64,000 nucleotides of DNA from Cutaneotrichosporon cavernicola (Eukaryota > Basidiomycota > Tremellomycetes > Trichosporonales > Trichosporonaceae). This document shows positions 44,919-56,232 of the stretch, one piece after another. The stretch is taken from contig NC_083396.1 in assembly GCF_030864355.1 (NCBI RefSeq), positions 1,116,001 to 1,180,000 on the forward strand, read 5' to 3'. How positions within the stretch are numbered: the stretch's first letter is position 1; every line of letters begins with the position of its first letter. Both the position numbers and the translations under genes were made by a program. The notes beneath the pieces were generated by a model that was given only the letters and a program-made list of their open reading frames with translations, was not told the DNA's origin and searched no databases.

Positions 44919-46594
44919 TTAGGCGCCGCGCGACGTGCGGTACTCGGCCTCGGCCGCGGCCGCCGCCTCGTCGATCTGGCTCTCGATGCCCTGTGGTCAG
45001 TTCCTGAGTAAGTCAGCGGACTCACGGAGAGGGCCTCAGCAGCGGTGGAGAAGTAGATGAGCTGGGCCTTGACGAGCGCCGAAAGGTTCTGGAGGGGCTC
45101 AGGCTTGGGTCAGTGGGTACTGGAAATGGGACAACTCACGTTCTCGAGGACGGCCTTCATGAGGCCAATAGCCGTCTCAGTCGCCTGCACGAGCTTGTCC
45201 TCGGCCTCCTCGACGTGGAGTCTGGAATTAGCGGGTTGGGCCGGCGTTTGGCGTCTCTCCGTCTCTGTCGCCGACTCTCCTACTCTCCTGCGCCCTCATT
45301 CGGTAATCGTCCCCAAGCACCACGTTCCCAACCCTGATATCCGCGGGGGCTCACTCACCGAGCCTGCTCCTGCTTAGTCGGGCCAGCCGTTTTGAGCACG
45401 CCGCGCGCGCTGTCGAGCTCAAGTCGCGCAGTCTTGACATTGGCGCGCGCCTTCATCGCCAGCCCGATCGAGGTGGACAGCGTCGCCTGCCAGGGGTTGA
45501 CGAAGCGCTCGACAATCATCTGGTCCTGCATAAGGCGCGCCTCGCCGATCTGGTGTGAGTAAGGTCCTTCCAGCGCCCTAGCGCATCATGACCACACGCG
45601 TAACCTTCTCGCTTCGCTAACCCCTTCCCCTTGGGCCAAGTTAACTCATGCTGTGACGTTCTGTGCCCACTCCAGCCTCATTTCTGGGCCTCATTCCTGG
45701 TCGCTCCTAGCCCCACTTGGCCCCATTCTGCGCCTCGAGTCTCGCTTCTAGCCCAGCTCCTATCCCAACCCCTTCCGAACCTCGGATCACTCGGCCCGGC
45801 TCACTCGCCACTCACCTTCTGCTCAGCGACGGCATACGTGCCCAGCGCCGCACCGAGGCGGTCCTCGGACGTCAGCTGGCCCGCACCAGCGGCGGCGGCA
45901 CGGCTAAGAGCATGCGGCAGCGTCTTGGGGAGGTGCTCGACAGGTGCCTTCTCAGCCGGCACGGGTAGGGGCGAGTTCTTGAGGTTCTTGGCGGCAAATG
46001 ACGCCCAGGCCGCCTGGGCCTGGTGCCCAACCTCGGAGAGGTTCTCGGCCAGGTCGGAGGGGTAGTCGTACTGGATTCGGGTTGGAGGAGAGAGACGGCG
46101 AAAGGGTGGCAAGGAGAAAGCGGAGGTCAGCACTGGATGATGCAAAGATGGAAGATTGAAGATGGCAGAAAGCAGGCAACAGAATGACACAAGAGCACGA
46201 GCCACTAGCTCGAGCCCCGAGGCCGAGCAAAGTTGACTGCCAGCTCGAGACCAGCATCCAAGGAGAGCACACTCACCGACTCGGTCTCGTACACCTTGGT
46301 AATCTTGAGGAGCTTCTGGTGTACATCCTTGAGCGCGTCGACACGTGACTCGAGCGCCTTATACTCGGCCGGCAGTCTACATTAGTTTCCATCCTGGTAT
46401 AAACTTACTCGGTGATACTCTCCGGGTCGACACTGCCTAGACGCTCACTTGGGTCAGCTACTACAGATTGGCACCGCCTTGGGCATCAAGACTGGTACTC
46501 ACCGCGTGGCCTGGACAGTGTTGCGGAAGTTTTTGGAGACGTTGGACACGTCGACGGCGGGGAGGGCCGCACTAAAATTCTTCCAGGCCTGCAT
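44919..46594 (-). CDS. GVP36: BAR-domain protein of the Gvp36 family
   Basis: Eight minus-strand exons (46503-46594, 46409-46447, 46277-46376, 45816-46070, 45359-45549, 45140-45221, 45026-45103, 44919-44990) give 302 residues. Family hallmarks: SITELPAEYKALESRVDAL, HQKLLKITKVYETES-YDYPSDL, VEHLPKTLPHAL, FVNPWQATLSTSI and NPEPLQNLSALVKAQLIYF. The protein should be almost all helical and curve membranes at Golgi/endosomes, as yeast Gvp36 does. Intron lengths are uneven: 32-55 nt for four, but 137, 206 and 266 nt for three, with no snoRNA boxes recognised in them. Exon 2 is 39 nt. The gene is convergent with AGO1, leaving 278 bp. Confidence 0.9.
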
Positions 46595-47226
46595 GGTGTG
46601 AGAAGTGGGAGGTGGGAGGTGGGAAGGGGGTAGTGTGTTGATGTGGCTGTTGGTGTTGCCTGTTGGTGTTGCGGAACGGATGGCGTCGCGGATCAGTCGT
46701 GGCGCTGACACGCGGTATATGGACACGTGGGCAGGAGAAGGTTGTGGATGCCTAATAGTGTTCCTTGATAGGCATGAAGAAGCGTGGTTCTCTCGTGAAA
46801 TGAGTTTAGGAGATAGGCGTGCTTGGGGTCTTTTGAGCGCGGCCGGCTAATACCGCATGCCGCAATGTCGCAGAATTGAAACGCCGCTTACGAGCGGTTA
46901 AGGTCCAAACCGAGCAAGGCATCTCAACCCAAGTGATTAGGGTGGGGGAAGAGATCGGCAGTGGGTCGGCAAGAGCGGCAAAGGTTGGAGTGGGCACTGG
47001 AACTCCCTACAAGAACTAACTACAACCAAACGGTCATTAATCGACTCGTCCGACTTGTTGGAAAGATTGATTTTTACTCCGCTCATCACTTCTTGTAGAC
47101 ACATCTTTACATCTTCACATCCTTCTTGTCTCCTTGTGTATACCATCATCTCACCCTCGGCACACTCTTGAAACCTGGCGCCCCAACGCCCCGACGGCCC
47201 ACTCCGCGACGCACAGACAGACCATC
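46595..47226. other. Divergent promoter region GVP36 / PQ-loop gene
   Basis: 632 nt. GGGAGGT repeats at about 46607 and TGTTGGTGTTGC repeats at about 46643-46670. No gene supported. Confidence 0.5.
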
Positions 47227-48338
47227 ATGATGGCCTTTATCGCGCCTCCACCTCAATCCGAGGAACTCTCCTCCGTTGTGCGTTCTCCCATCTCTCACTT
47301 GTCATCTGTCTTACTCTCACCATTCTCCTCGCAATGTTGTTGTCTGACCACGTCCAGATGGGATACATGTCCATTGCATGTTGGATCGTTGTGTAGTGAG
47401 TAGCCTGCGTCTCGCCATCCAAGACCATTGATCGCTAACACCCCCACAGCAGTCCCCAGAGTGTGTAACGCGCAATTTTCTGACACTGCCTCGTTGACAG
47501 CATGGTATCTCCAGTCTACGAAAACTATGTTCTCAAATCCGGTGAAGGCCTTTCGGTCCCCTTTATTATCCTCTGGCTCCTCGGCGACATGACCAACCTT
47601 GTCGGCGCCATCTACGCGGGCCTTCTGCCCACAATGATCATCCTAGCAGTCTACGTGAGAATCCCTGGGCATCTCTTTAGCTAACCCCAGTACAACCTGT
47701 GCGACGTTGTCCTCATCTACCAAGTGTACTACTACCGCTGGCTGCGGCGCAAGCGCCGCGAGGCGGACGGCGAGCGGCAGCCACTCGTCGAACTCGACGA
47801 GCCCAAGGTCGTCAAGCCCATCCTCCCAGCATACCTCTTATGGCCGCTTCTCGTCGGTTTTGTCTTGGCGGTTGGGTGGATCGCGCACATCCTGCACGAG
47901 AATGACGACGTCAAGATCCCCGACGGCACAACTGGCGGCGGCGTAGAGCTCGAGTGGAAGTCGCAGGTGCTCGGATACACTAGCTGCGTGCTTTACATGT
48001 TGTCACGCGTGCCGCAGGTGTTCCACAATTTCCGGACGCGCTGCGAGGGCCTCAGTCTCGCCATGTTCTTCTTCTCCATCTCGGGCAGTGAGTGCTTTGT
48101 CCCGGGAATTGGCATTCCCAACAGAATTGTGCAAAGCTCACACCCAGACGTCACGTACATTGCATCCATCCTCATGAAGAGTACCGACTACAAGTACCTC
48201 GTCACGAACGCGTCGTGGATTGCCGGCTCGGCGTTCACCATCTTCCTCGATCTCTTCATCATCGGCCAGTTTGCCTACTACACCTGGCAGGACAGCCAGA
48301 AGGCACCCGTGTTTGCCAACGACGAGGACGACGAGTAG
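47227..48338 (+). CDS. PQ-loop vacuolar basic amino-acid transporter (YPQ/PQLC2 type)
   Basis: Six exons (47227-47277, 47358-47395, 47450-47460, 47515-47654, 47691-48087, 48148-48338) give 275 residues with seven hydrophobic segments. Both PQ-loop motifs are visible: YSPQIYENY in helix 1-2 and SRVPQVFHNF in the second repeat. The helix after the first reads PFIILWLLGDMTNLVGAI, characteristic of Ypq1/PQLC2. Ypq proteins move lysine/arginine across the vacuolar membrane. Exon 3 is only 11 nt and supplies the Ser-Pro-Gln of the first PQ motif. Skipping it would shift the frame. The remaining introns range from 36 to 80 nt. Confidence 0.9.
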
Positions 48339-48664
48339 GCTCCTGTTTAATGATACCCATGCATGTATACCGGCTCAGCGGAGCGGGGGTGACGGTTCCG
48401 AGCGGGGAGGGGAACGTAGCGAGCGGTGTCAGCGGGGGGCCCAGGGATCAATGGTCATGCGCCCAAGAGGAGCGCCAGCGCCGAACAACATGTCGCGTGA
48501 TCTTTACAGGGCCAAAAGCGATGGATACGGATTAGCGGAGCAACCCGACTCCGCCTCCACCCTCGTAACGTGGCCAAAGTCAATCTCACCTCACGCGCCA
48601 ACTCGCGACACACCATCTTTCCCATCCGTCACCCTCAAATCACGCTCCTTATTCAAGAATCAAG
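48339..48664. other. Intergenic upstream of ALG12
   Basis: 326 nt between two same-strand genes. G-rich stretch at about 48375-48440. Nothing else seen. Confidence 0.5.
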
Positions 48665-50312
48665 ATGGCCCGCTGGCATATCTGGTTCCTCGAGCTCCTC
48701 CTCGTACCGGCGGCACACGTCCTCGTCGCTCCCTACACCAAGGTCGAGGAGAGCTTCACCCTTCACGCCGCTCACGACGTGCTTCGCTACGGCCTCTCTC
48801 CGGCCAACTGGGAAAGATGGGACCACAGGACGTTCCCCGGCGCGGTCCCGCGTTCTTTCCTTCCCCCAATTATTCTTGGATTACTCTCCTATCCCAGCGC
48901 TGTCATTGCGAGTGCGACAGGAATCGTGACTACCTCGCTCGGAATCCAGATCATCATCCGCCTCACCTTGGTAGCATGCTTCGCAGCCGCATTCACCCAC
49001 CTCGCGCGCACCCTCCAACGTCGCTTCAGCACATCCACAGCCGACTGGTTCGTGGCTCTAACCCTCGCTCAATTCCACATTCCCTTCTACGCCGGCCGCA
49101 CCTTGCCAAACTTCACCGCCCTTCCACTCGGTAAGAACTCCAGCCACTCCAACAACATGACTAATGATAGTCGTGCTAGCATTCTCCCTCCTCCTTCGCG
49201 ATAGGCTATGGTCCGGTATCGCCCTCTTCACAGCGACTGCCACAGTAATTCGGCTCGAAATAGCTCTCCTCGCCATCCCCACCGCACTCGCCCTCGTCAT
49301 CCAACGTCGCCTATCCCTCCCCTCGGCCCTCAGCGCTGGAATGGTCGGTGGATTTGGATCGCTCCTCGTCTCAGCCCCATTAGATTATATGCTCTGGGTC
49401 CCGACATTACCCCATCCCTCCCTCCCCGACTTCACGGCTTTACATACATTGTGGCCAGAACTAGCCGCCGCGCACTGGAACATTGTCCATGGCCACGCTG
49501 ACGAATGGGGCATCATGCCACCTACATTCTACGCTAGCGCTTTAGTCAAGATGCTCGCTGGTGCCGCCCCTCTAATCCTCCTCGGCCTGGTTTGGGCCCT
49601 CCTCCTAGGAATCACGGCGAAGACGGGACACGTGTTCGACAACGCAACCCTCCAACGTACCGTTGCCAGTGTATCGCGTACCCTTGGTCCCGGAGTTGTG
49701 TCCCTCGTCGCCGTTCTAAGCAATGTCGGACACAAGGAATGGCGGTTTATCGTGTACGCCATTCCCGCACTCAATATCGTGGCTGCCGCGTGTGCCGCCG
49801 CCCTTGCGGCTCTTCCTACTCGCTCGTTAAGGATGGTCGCGCGATTGGGCTTGACTGGTCTGCTAGCAATAACAGCCGCCTTCGCCCTCTTCTCGTCCTA
49901 CGTCAGCACGCACAACTACCCTGGCGGCTGCGTCTGGCGCGCGCTTGAAGCGGCCCGCCTGCCCGAAGGTTCGGTAATCCATCTCCACAGCTACCCCCTC
50001 CAAACCGGTGCGAGCCTCTTCACTTTCCTCCGCTCCGACATTACCTCCGCCGCATTCCCACCACCCCAAGACGTTCAGTGGACATACTCTAAATCCGAAG
50101 ACCCCGCCCTCCAAACTCCCCAGGGCGCGTGGCTGGGCGATCTCGAGGCCGTGGTTACCGAACGGTGGCGCGAGTTTTCCGAGGCTGAGATCGACGGGCA
50201 TCGGATGTGGGCTCTTATTGGGGGCTGTGATGGCTTTGATGGTGTTAGTATGGGCAAGGGCGGGATCGAGGTGCGTACGAGCCCCAAGATCGGGTTGTTG
50301 CGCCGCCTCTAG
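48665..50312 (+). CDS. ALG12: Dolichyl-phosphate-mannose alpha-1,6-mannosyltransferase Alg12
   Basis: Exons 48665-49130 and 49171-50312 encode 535 residues (yeast Alg12: about 550). GT22 features: the luminal acidic motif in YTKVEESFTLHAAHDVLRYG directly after the first membrane segment, FPGAVPRSFLPP, and HKEWRFIVYAIPALN late in the protein. The rest is about ten membrane helices. Alg12 adds the eighth mannose to the lipid-linked oligosaccharide in the ER lumen. Other GT22 members (Alg9, Smp3, Gpi10) share the HKEWRF-like motif; the N-terminal sequence and FPG...PRSF favour Alg12. It is convergent with the GT90 gene, with about 190 bp between. Confidence 0.87.
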
Positions 50313-50499
50313 AACCACTACCCGTGCATGCTCTATATCTAGTAGACAACAGTTCGTAAGATTGTGTTTCGTGATCGTCATCGACAATGGCAGTGACAGC
50401 TTAGTCGGACGCCATCTTCTCCTCGGCCTTATCGGGGGCCGCGTCCGGCCGCCGCCGTGTCCTTGGCCGGCTCGGGGGCGTCCTCAACCGCAGTCTGTT

Positions 50500-52861
50500 T
50501 TATGTACCAGGCGTATCCTTGACAGCGGTCGCTGGCTGGCTGGCGCCAGGCGTGTCCGCCTGCTCCTTCTTGTCTGCACCAGGAGCGTCCTCGACCGTGC
50601 TCTTCTTGTCAGACGCCTTGGTGCCAGGCGCGGCCTCGACCGCAGTCTGCTTCTCTCGCGCAGGCTCCTTCTCGTTCTCGTCCTCGTCGCCCCGGCCGTG
50701 GTATGATGCCGCGTCGCGGTCGTCGGCCTCTAGGCGCGGTAGCTCGAGGAAGAGTCTTGGGTCAGGTCATGTCTCTCCTCCCTCCTCTTCTCGGTGGACT
50801 CACCGGAACTGGTACGACATCATATCCTCCTGCCTCCAGAACGTCTTGCTCCACTCCTTGCCCTGCTTGGCAATCTTGGCCGCGAGACCATCCTGCCCAT
50901 CCTGGAAGAACGACATGACGTCGTACAGGTCGGTCAAATCAGCCTTGATGGGAATATAATGGAGCCACGGCTGGATGCGGTCCGTGTACCACTCGGGGAA
51001 GATTGTGCTCTTCAAAACGACCGAGTTGGTCGACATGAGGCGCTTGAAACGCGCACTCCACCCATTCCCATCCACGTCCAGGAGGTACTTGTAATCGTTG
51101 GCTTCGCTCCAGCCCTTGCGGTCGGCAAAGTGGTACTGCTCTCGAAGGGTGTTGCACACGTCGCCCTCGCACTGGATCGGGTCGTCGACAAACCCCACGT
51201 CCATCAGCTTGGCGTTTAGTGCGGCATATTCCTTCATCTGAGGAGAGCCGACCGGATGTCCAGGCTTGGACACGGGTAACACAGGGAGAGTGCCCTCCTT
51301 ACGCGCCATGTGCGAGATGAGGTTGACGCGCTGAGTCACATCTTCGGTCAGCGCTGCTTCTTTAAGACTTACTCCAATGGAACCTCTCCGTGTAGAGGAT
51401 ACCGGTCGTCTTGCCACGCCAAAGAAGAAGGTCCTTCTTCTTATCGTCCCATTCCGGGTCGTCGCCTACGTCTTCGGTCCACGCCTCGGCCGACACGCCC
51501 AGGATGTCAGAGTGTAGTGTCGTCTTGCTCATCACCATGGTTGGGTACATAATGTGGGATGGGCTTGGACCCTTTCCATGCGAGTTGAGAACACCCATTA
51601 GCTGCACGAGGTTCGGGTTCGTGCACACGTCCATGGTCGCCTTGTGGTCGTACACGAAACTGTGCGGGCCAGTCTGCCACAATGCCTCGAGGTCCACCAG
51701 GCTGTTTGGATCCCAGTTCTGCCGCAGCGGCTTGTGCGGCGCACATCCCGATGCCCAACCAAGGTGGGCGTTGTCAAGGTCCGCCAGCGCCTCCTTGGAG
51801 ATGTACTCGCCCGACTCTGCCGACTCTTCCAGGAGTTGTGTCTGTCGTCAGATTACCCAGAGCTCGAAAAACTTACATAGTCGTGGCCCACGAACTGCCA
51901 CGGCGCGTCGTGCATCCAAAACACGGCCTTGATTTCCTGCAGCATCCCCTCGAGCGGCTTGATCAATCCGAGCTGCGCAACAGACCGCTGAGACAACACC
52001 AGATGCGCTTCGGCGTCTAGGCCCTCGCCCTGGACCTTCTCAGTGCACACTGTGCCGACATCGCCCTTTGCAGCGCACGTGATGGTGTACATGCCGTCCA
52101 TCTTAGACGCGGCCTCGACGTTGTCGCGGAACTCCGACGGCGGGATCGCCACATATGGCTCGAGGTCTAGGTGCTGGTGTGAGCTAGAGATCGAAATGGG
52201 TTTGTAAGCCTTCTAATCAACCTTAACACGACAACTCTTATCTCGCCCTGTTTACGCGACTTGACGCGATCTCGTGCTGACTCTCATCTCCGCCCCAACT
52301 CCCACTCTCACGCTCCTTTCCACTCACGATTTGGTCGTACTCGTCAGGGAGTGGGATGCCCGCTTCCTGTGCCCAGTGCCACCACTTATCGAAGCCCTTG
52401 GGCGGTGCACGGTGGTATCGGCGGCGATACTCGTCCACCGCCTCCCGAAGTGTCCTAGACTGCGAGTCGAGCTTACGCTGCCACTCTGTCTCACTGCGTC
52501 TGATGAGGTCGAAAATCGGGTGCTGGCCTGCCGGGTTGGGGACGAGATGTCCGTTGGACAAGTACGTATGGTTGGTCCCCTTTGGCTGGGGTTCCTTGTC
52601 AGCCTTTGGCCGGGACAAGTTCGGTTCCAAGATTGGGTCGGCTGGTCCCGCACCGCCAGGCGCAATGTCGTCGGCGTCGTCTGTATACTCTACCATGGGC
52701 TGGGACCATGGACGCGGGAGCGCTTCCTTCCACGCCGCGGGAATGGAGGGGAGCGAGGGGGTGCTGGTCATCCCTATGTGGAGGAGGATGAGGGGGAGAA
52801 CGAGGAATATGCCGATGGCTACGCGCGAGCGCAGTAGTCGGCGGAGGTTGAGCGAGCCCAT
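50500..52861 (-). CDS. GT90 (CAP10-domain) glycosyltransferase, beta-xylosyltransferase-like
   Basis: Minus-strand exons 52328-52861, 51877-52173, 51373-51841, 50804-51341 and 50500-50755 give 697 residues. Type II topology: short basic N-terminus, then a signal-anchor at about residues 14-31 (IGIFLVLPLILLHIG) and a luminal part. CAP10-domain hallmarks: EAVDEYRRRYHRAPPKGFDKWW, KTTGILYTERFHW and YLLDVDGNGWSARFKRLM followed by STIFPEWYTDRIQPWLHYIPI. Cryptococcal Cxt1 of this family is a Golgi beta-1,2-xylosyltransferase for capsule and glycolipids; donor and acceptor here are inferred. The last 70 residues are Lys/Ala/Glu-rich, repetitive and disordered. Intron 1 (154 nt) is long. See the finding on the tail. 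Confidence 0.85.
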
Positions 52862-53038
52862 TCTTCCTGGGCTGCCTAAGCTGTGCGAGGAAGAGGGCGG
52901 AGATGTGAGCTCGGAGATGTCCCGACAATGGGGTGGTTGGAGGATGCGCTGGTCAGACGGTGATCAAGGTCAGAAGGGGGAGCACGGAATGGAAGATATG
53001 TGCTGGCGGTGGTGACAGTTGACTTGAGGAGATTGAAC

Positions 53039-53086
53039 TGAGAATGAGAATGAGAATGAGAATGAGAATGAGAATGAGAATGAGAA
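53039..53086. repeat. (TGAGAA)8 microsatellite
   Basis: Near-perfect tandem hexamers, about 180 bp upstream of the GT90 start codon and therefore in its promoter or leader. Confidence 0.92.
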
Positions 53087-53825
53087 ACAGAGGAGGAGAA
53101 GGAAGCTGAGGATGCAGAAAATGGAGAATAACGGCATGCAATGATGCAGCTGACGAGGAACAGAGCAACAAGGGACGAGAGGATTGCGGGATGAGGGTTG
53201 AGAGGGTTGAGAGGGTTGATTACGAGGAGGCTGGCTGACAGGGCTTTAATCCCTATCTCCCTACGGGCTCTTGTTTCGTACTTCGGATCCTGACTACCAG
53301 ACTAGTTTTATACAAAGAGCTTTAAATATAATCTAATGTATAATCACCTCCACGCTTCTCTCCCACTGTATGGATTTAGGTCCCACACGAAACTGCCGCC
53401 TTACAGACTGCTCAGCGCATACTCTACATCATAAAAGAACGTGTCCACGCTTTCACCCGCTGCAAGCCCTGGTTCCTACATGCGCTAACTCTAACGTCAG
53501 TGTCAATATGTCAATGAAACAACGACGCATACCCTATGGCGCCGAATGTGAAAGCTTGTGTTCTGACGCGTCAACGTTTCCCTCGTATCATGTATCAAGT
53601 AGCGAGGTAGGACATGCGACATGCGGATATGAGACAATTCAGTGCTGATGAGACAATTCAATGGTGCCGCCATCTTCCCGTCGCCCCTGACATCGAGATG
53701 CAACACACGTTGGCGGCGGCTGCCAACCCCTGTTACCTGTTCACTGCCATGAATCGCCCCGCCCTGCTCCTCCGAATAATCCGGAGCTGCATGCTTCATG
53801 CTGCATGTGTTTGGTCGTCTGTGCA

Positions 53826-53850
53826 ATCCAGGTAACCTGAATGCAGCAGC
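53826..53850. repeat. Palindromic dispersed repeat, copy 1
   Basis: Core CAGGTAACCTG is a perfect palindrome, followed by AATGCAGCAGC. It matches 54467-54491 at 21 of 25 positions, and all four differences are transitions. Confidence 0.6.
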
Positions 53851-54152
53851 AGCCGCAGTGTGGCATATGTGGGGGGTGAGGAAGGGACGGAGGCGTAATG
53901 GCCAGCAATTCGGCTCATCAGCGGGGAAGGTCTGATCAAGCGGGACCAACCAACCCTGACACCATCCTTGGATCATTTAGGTTTCGGAGATGGTTGGAAC
54001 TCCCTTTAAAAGAGCGCATGGCGAGCACGTGTTTATAATCCCGGATATGTGGCGTTACGCCACGTGGACATTTCGAGCCTTGTGGAAGTTGAGCGACGCG
54101 TATTCCATGTCGCGCTGGATGCTAGGCTGAGAGACTACCAATCCCACCAACA

Positions 54153-56232
54153 ATGTCACTCAAGGTCCCAAAGGCCGGCGGGCCAGACCTCTTCAAGGTG
54201 AGTACAGCTGACTGTTGAATAGGGCGAGCTGACATCAGGCTGGGTACAAGGTGAGCACTGCGCGGCCGGGCGATGAGAGGTCGGGGAAGGACTCGCGGAG
54301 TTGAGATTCGACGGTGAAGGCGGGCTCGGTCGAAGCGCGAAGCTAGTGGACAACCGGTCGTCCTCGTATCCACTGGGCGGTGGACGGTGGCATCTTCTGG
54401 TCGGGTTTCTTCAGCCGCGCGGCCATCCGTCAAGCCACGGAAGCCTCGGTGACCTCCAGCTACGATTCAGGTGATCTGAATGTAGCAGCTGCTTGACAAC
54501 GGCGCGACGGTCGATTCTCAAGGGGCATGACACTGACGACAGCACCTCTCAGGCCTCGAGGAGGCGGTCCTCCGTAACATCCAGGCAGTCGGCGAGCTGA
54601 GCGAGATTGTGCGCACCTCGTTCGGTCCATATGGTGCGTAACTAGGGCACAGGCAGATGGACTGACATCAGGCCGCAACAAGCTCATCATCAACCATCTC
54701 GGGCGGCTGTTTGTGACGAATGACGCGGCCACGATCATCCGCGAGATCGAGGTGGCGCACCCCGCTGCCAAGCTGCTCGTCATGGCGTCGCACTCGCAGG
54801 AGAGCGAGATGGGCGACGCGACTAACCTCGTCTTGATCCTTGCCGGCGAGCTACTCAAGCGCTCCGAGCACCTGCTCACCATGGGCCTGCACCCCTCCGA
54901 GGTTATCCAGGGGTACGAGATGGCGCTGGCAAAGGGGCGCGAGGAGCTCGAGAGTGAGTTCCATACCTGAACGGCAGCAGCTCAGAGGCGCTATCAGAGC
55001 TGACCACAGCACTTGTCTGCAAGACTGTTGCGTCCACGCCGCTCCCATCCAAGGCCGAGCTTGCTGCCGCGATTGCACCGTCTCTCGCGTCCAAGCAGCC
55101 CGGGCAGGAGCACTTCCTCGCCGACCTCGTGGCCGACGCGTCGCTCACCGTTATGCCGAAGAACCCGAAGGACTTCAACGTTGACAGCGTGCGTGTGGTC
55201 AAGATTCTAGGCGGCGGCATCGACGCCTCGCGCGTTGTTCGCGGAATGGTCTTCCCTCGTGAGCCCGAAGGTATCGTCAAGAGCGCCAAGAAGGCCAAGG
55301 TCGCTGTGTTTACGACCGCGCTCGACATTGCGCAGACTGAGACCAAGGGCACCGTGCTGCTCAAGAAGGCGGAGGAGCTGCTCGAGTTCTCACGGGGCGA
55401 GGAGCGCCAGCTCGAGGGGTATCTGAAGGAGGTAGCGGACAGCGGCGTCAAGCTCATCATTGCGGGCAGTGGCGTCGGCGACCTCGCACTGCACTACCTC
55501 AACCGCCTCGGCATTGCCGTGGTCAAGGTGCTGTCCAAGTTTGACTTGCGGCGTCTCTCGCGTGTGGTTGGCGCGACGCCGCTTGCTCGTCTCGGCGCAC
55601 CTACGCCGGAGGAGATGGGCTATGTGGACGTGTTCGAGACGATCGAGATTGGCGGCGACCGGGTCACCGTCTTCCGGCAGGAGGAGACTGGCAAGACGCG
55701 TACGGCAACAGTTGTCCTGCGCGGTGCGACGATCAACCACCTCGACGACCTGGAGCGCAGCATCGACGACGGCGTCAACAACGTCCGTATCCTGCTGCGC
55801 GACGGTCGCCTTGTGCCAGGTGCGGGCGCTAGCGAAATCGAGCTCGCTGTCCGCGTCGGCAAGTACGGCGACGTGACCCCGGGTCTGGCACAGCACGCAA
55901 TCAAGCGCTGGGCCGCGGCACTCGAGGTCGTGCCGCGCACCCTGGCTGAGAACGCCGGTCTGCCGGCAGAGGACGTCGTGGCTGAACTGTACGCAGCTCA
56001 CGTCGACAACCAGACGGATGCTGGTGTTGACATTGACGCCGAGCGCCCGCCTGCGATCCGCCGTACCGAGGACCCCAAGTCGCCTGTGCTTGACGCCTAC
56101 GCCGCCAAGGACTGGGCCATCAAGCTCGCGACCGAGGCGGCGATCTCGGTGCTGCGCGTTGACTCGATCATTGTCGCCAAGCAGGCGGGCATTGCTCCAC
56201 CGAAGCAGCAGGGGCACTGGGACGACGACTAG
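54153..56232 (+). CDS. CCT8: Chaperonin-containing TCP-1 subunit theta
   Basis: Exons 54153-54197, 54239-54250, 54543-54633, 54672-54953 and 55010-56232 encode 550 residues, the normal length. Chaperonin motifs: EIVRTSFGPYGRNK (N-terminal ATP site), VTNDAATIIREI (with the DAAT element), SQESEMGDATNLVL (GDG-like GDA) and VPGAGASEIELA near the C-terminus. N-terminal SLKVPKAGGPDLFKAGYKHLSGLEEAV is typical of the theta subunit. It forms part of the cytosolic TRiC ring folding actin and tubulin. Exon 2 is only 12 nt (Ala-Gly-Tyr-Lys). Intron 2 is 292 nt, by far the longest in this gene, and contains a strong hairpin. Confidence 0.94.
54451..54491. repeat. Dispersed hairpin repeat, copy 2, in CCT8 intron 2
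   Basis: Begins with GACCTCCAGCTACGATTC (also at 32842-32859). The pairing CAGCTAC-g-ATTCAG / CTGAAT-GTAG-ca-GCTG with a GTGAT loop (54457-54491) gives a long stem. Its 3' half matches 53826-53850. Confidence 0.65.

Larger units (their letters stand above)
52862..54152. other. Long intergenic region between GT90 and CCT8
   Basis: 1291 nt. Contains the (TGAGAA)n tract listed separately, GAGGGTT x3 at about 53197-53219 and a palindromic repeat copy at 53826-53850. No coding gene supported. Confidence 0.55.

Noticed and set aside
53197..53219. GAGGGTT repeats resembling interstitial telomere sequence
   Set aside because: Only three imperfect units; better explained as a short microsatellite.
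55390..56217. 275-codon minus-strand open frame
   Set aside because: Antisense shadow of CCT8.
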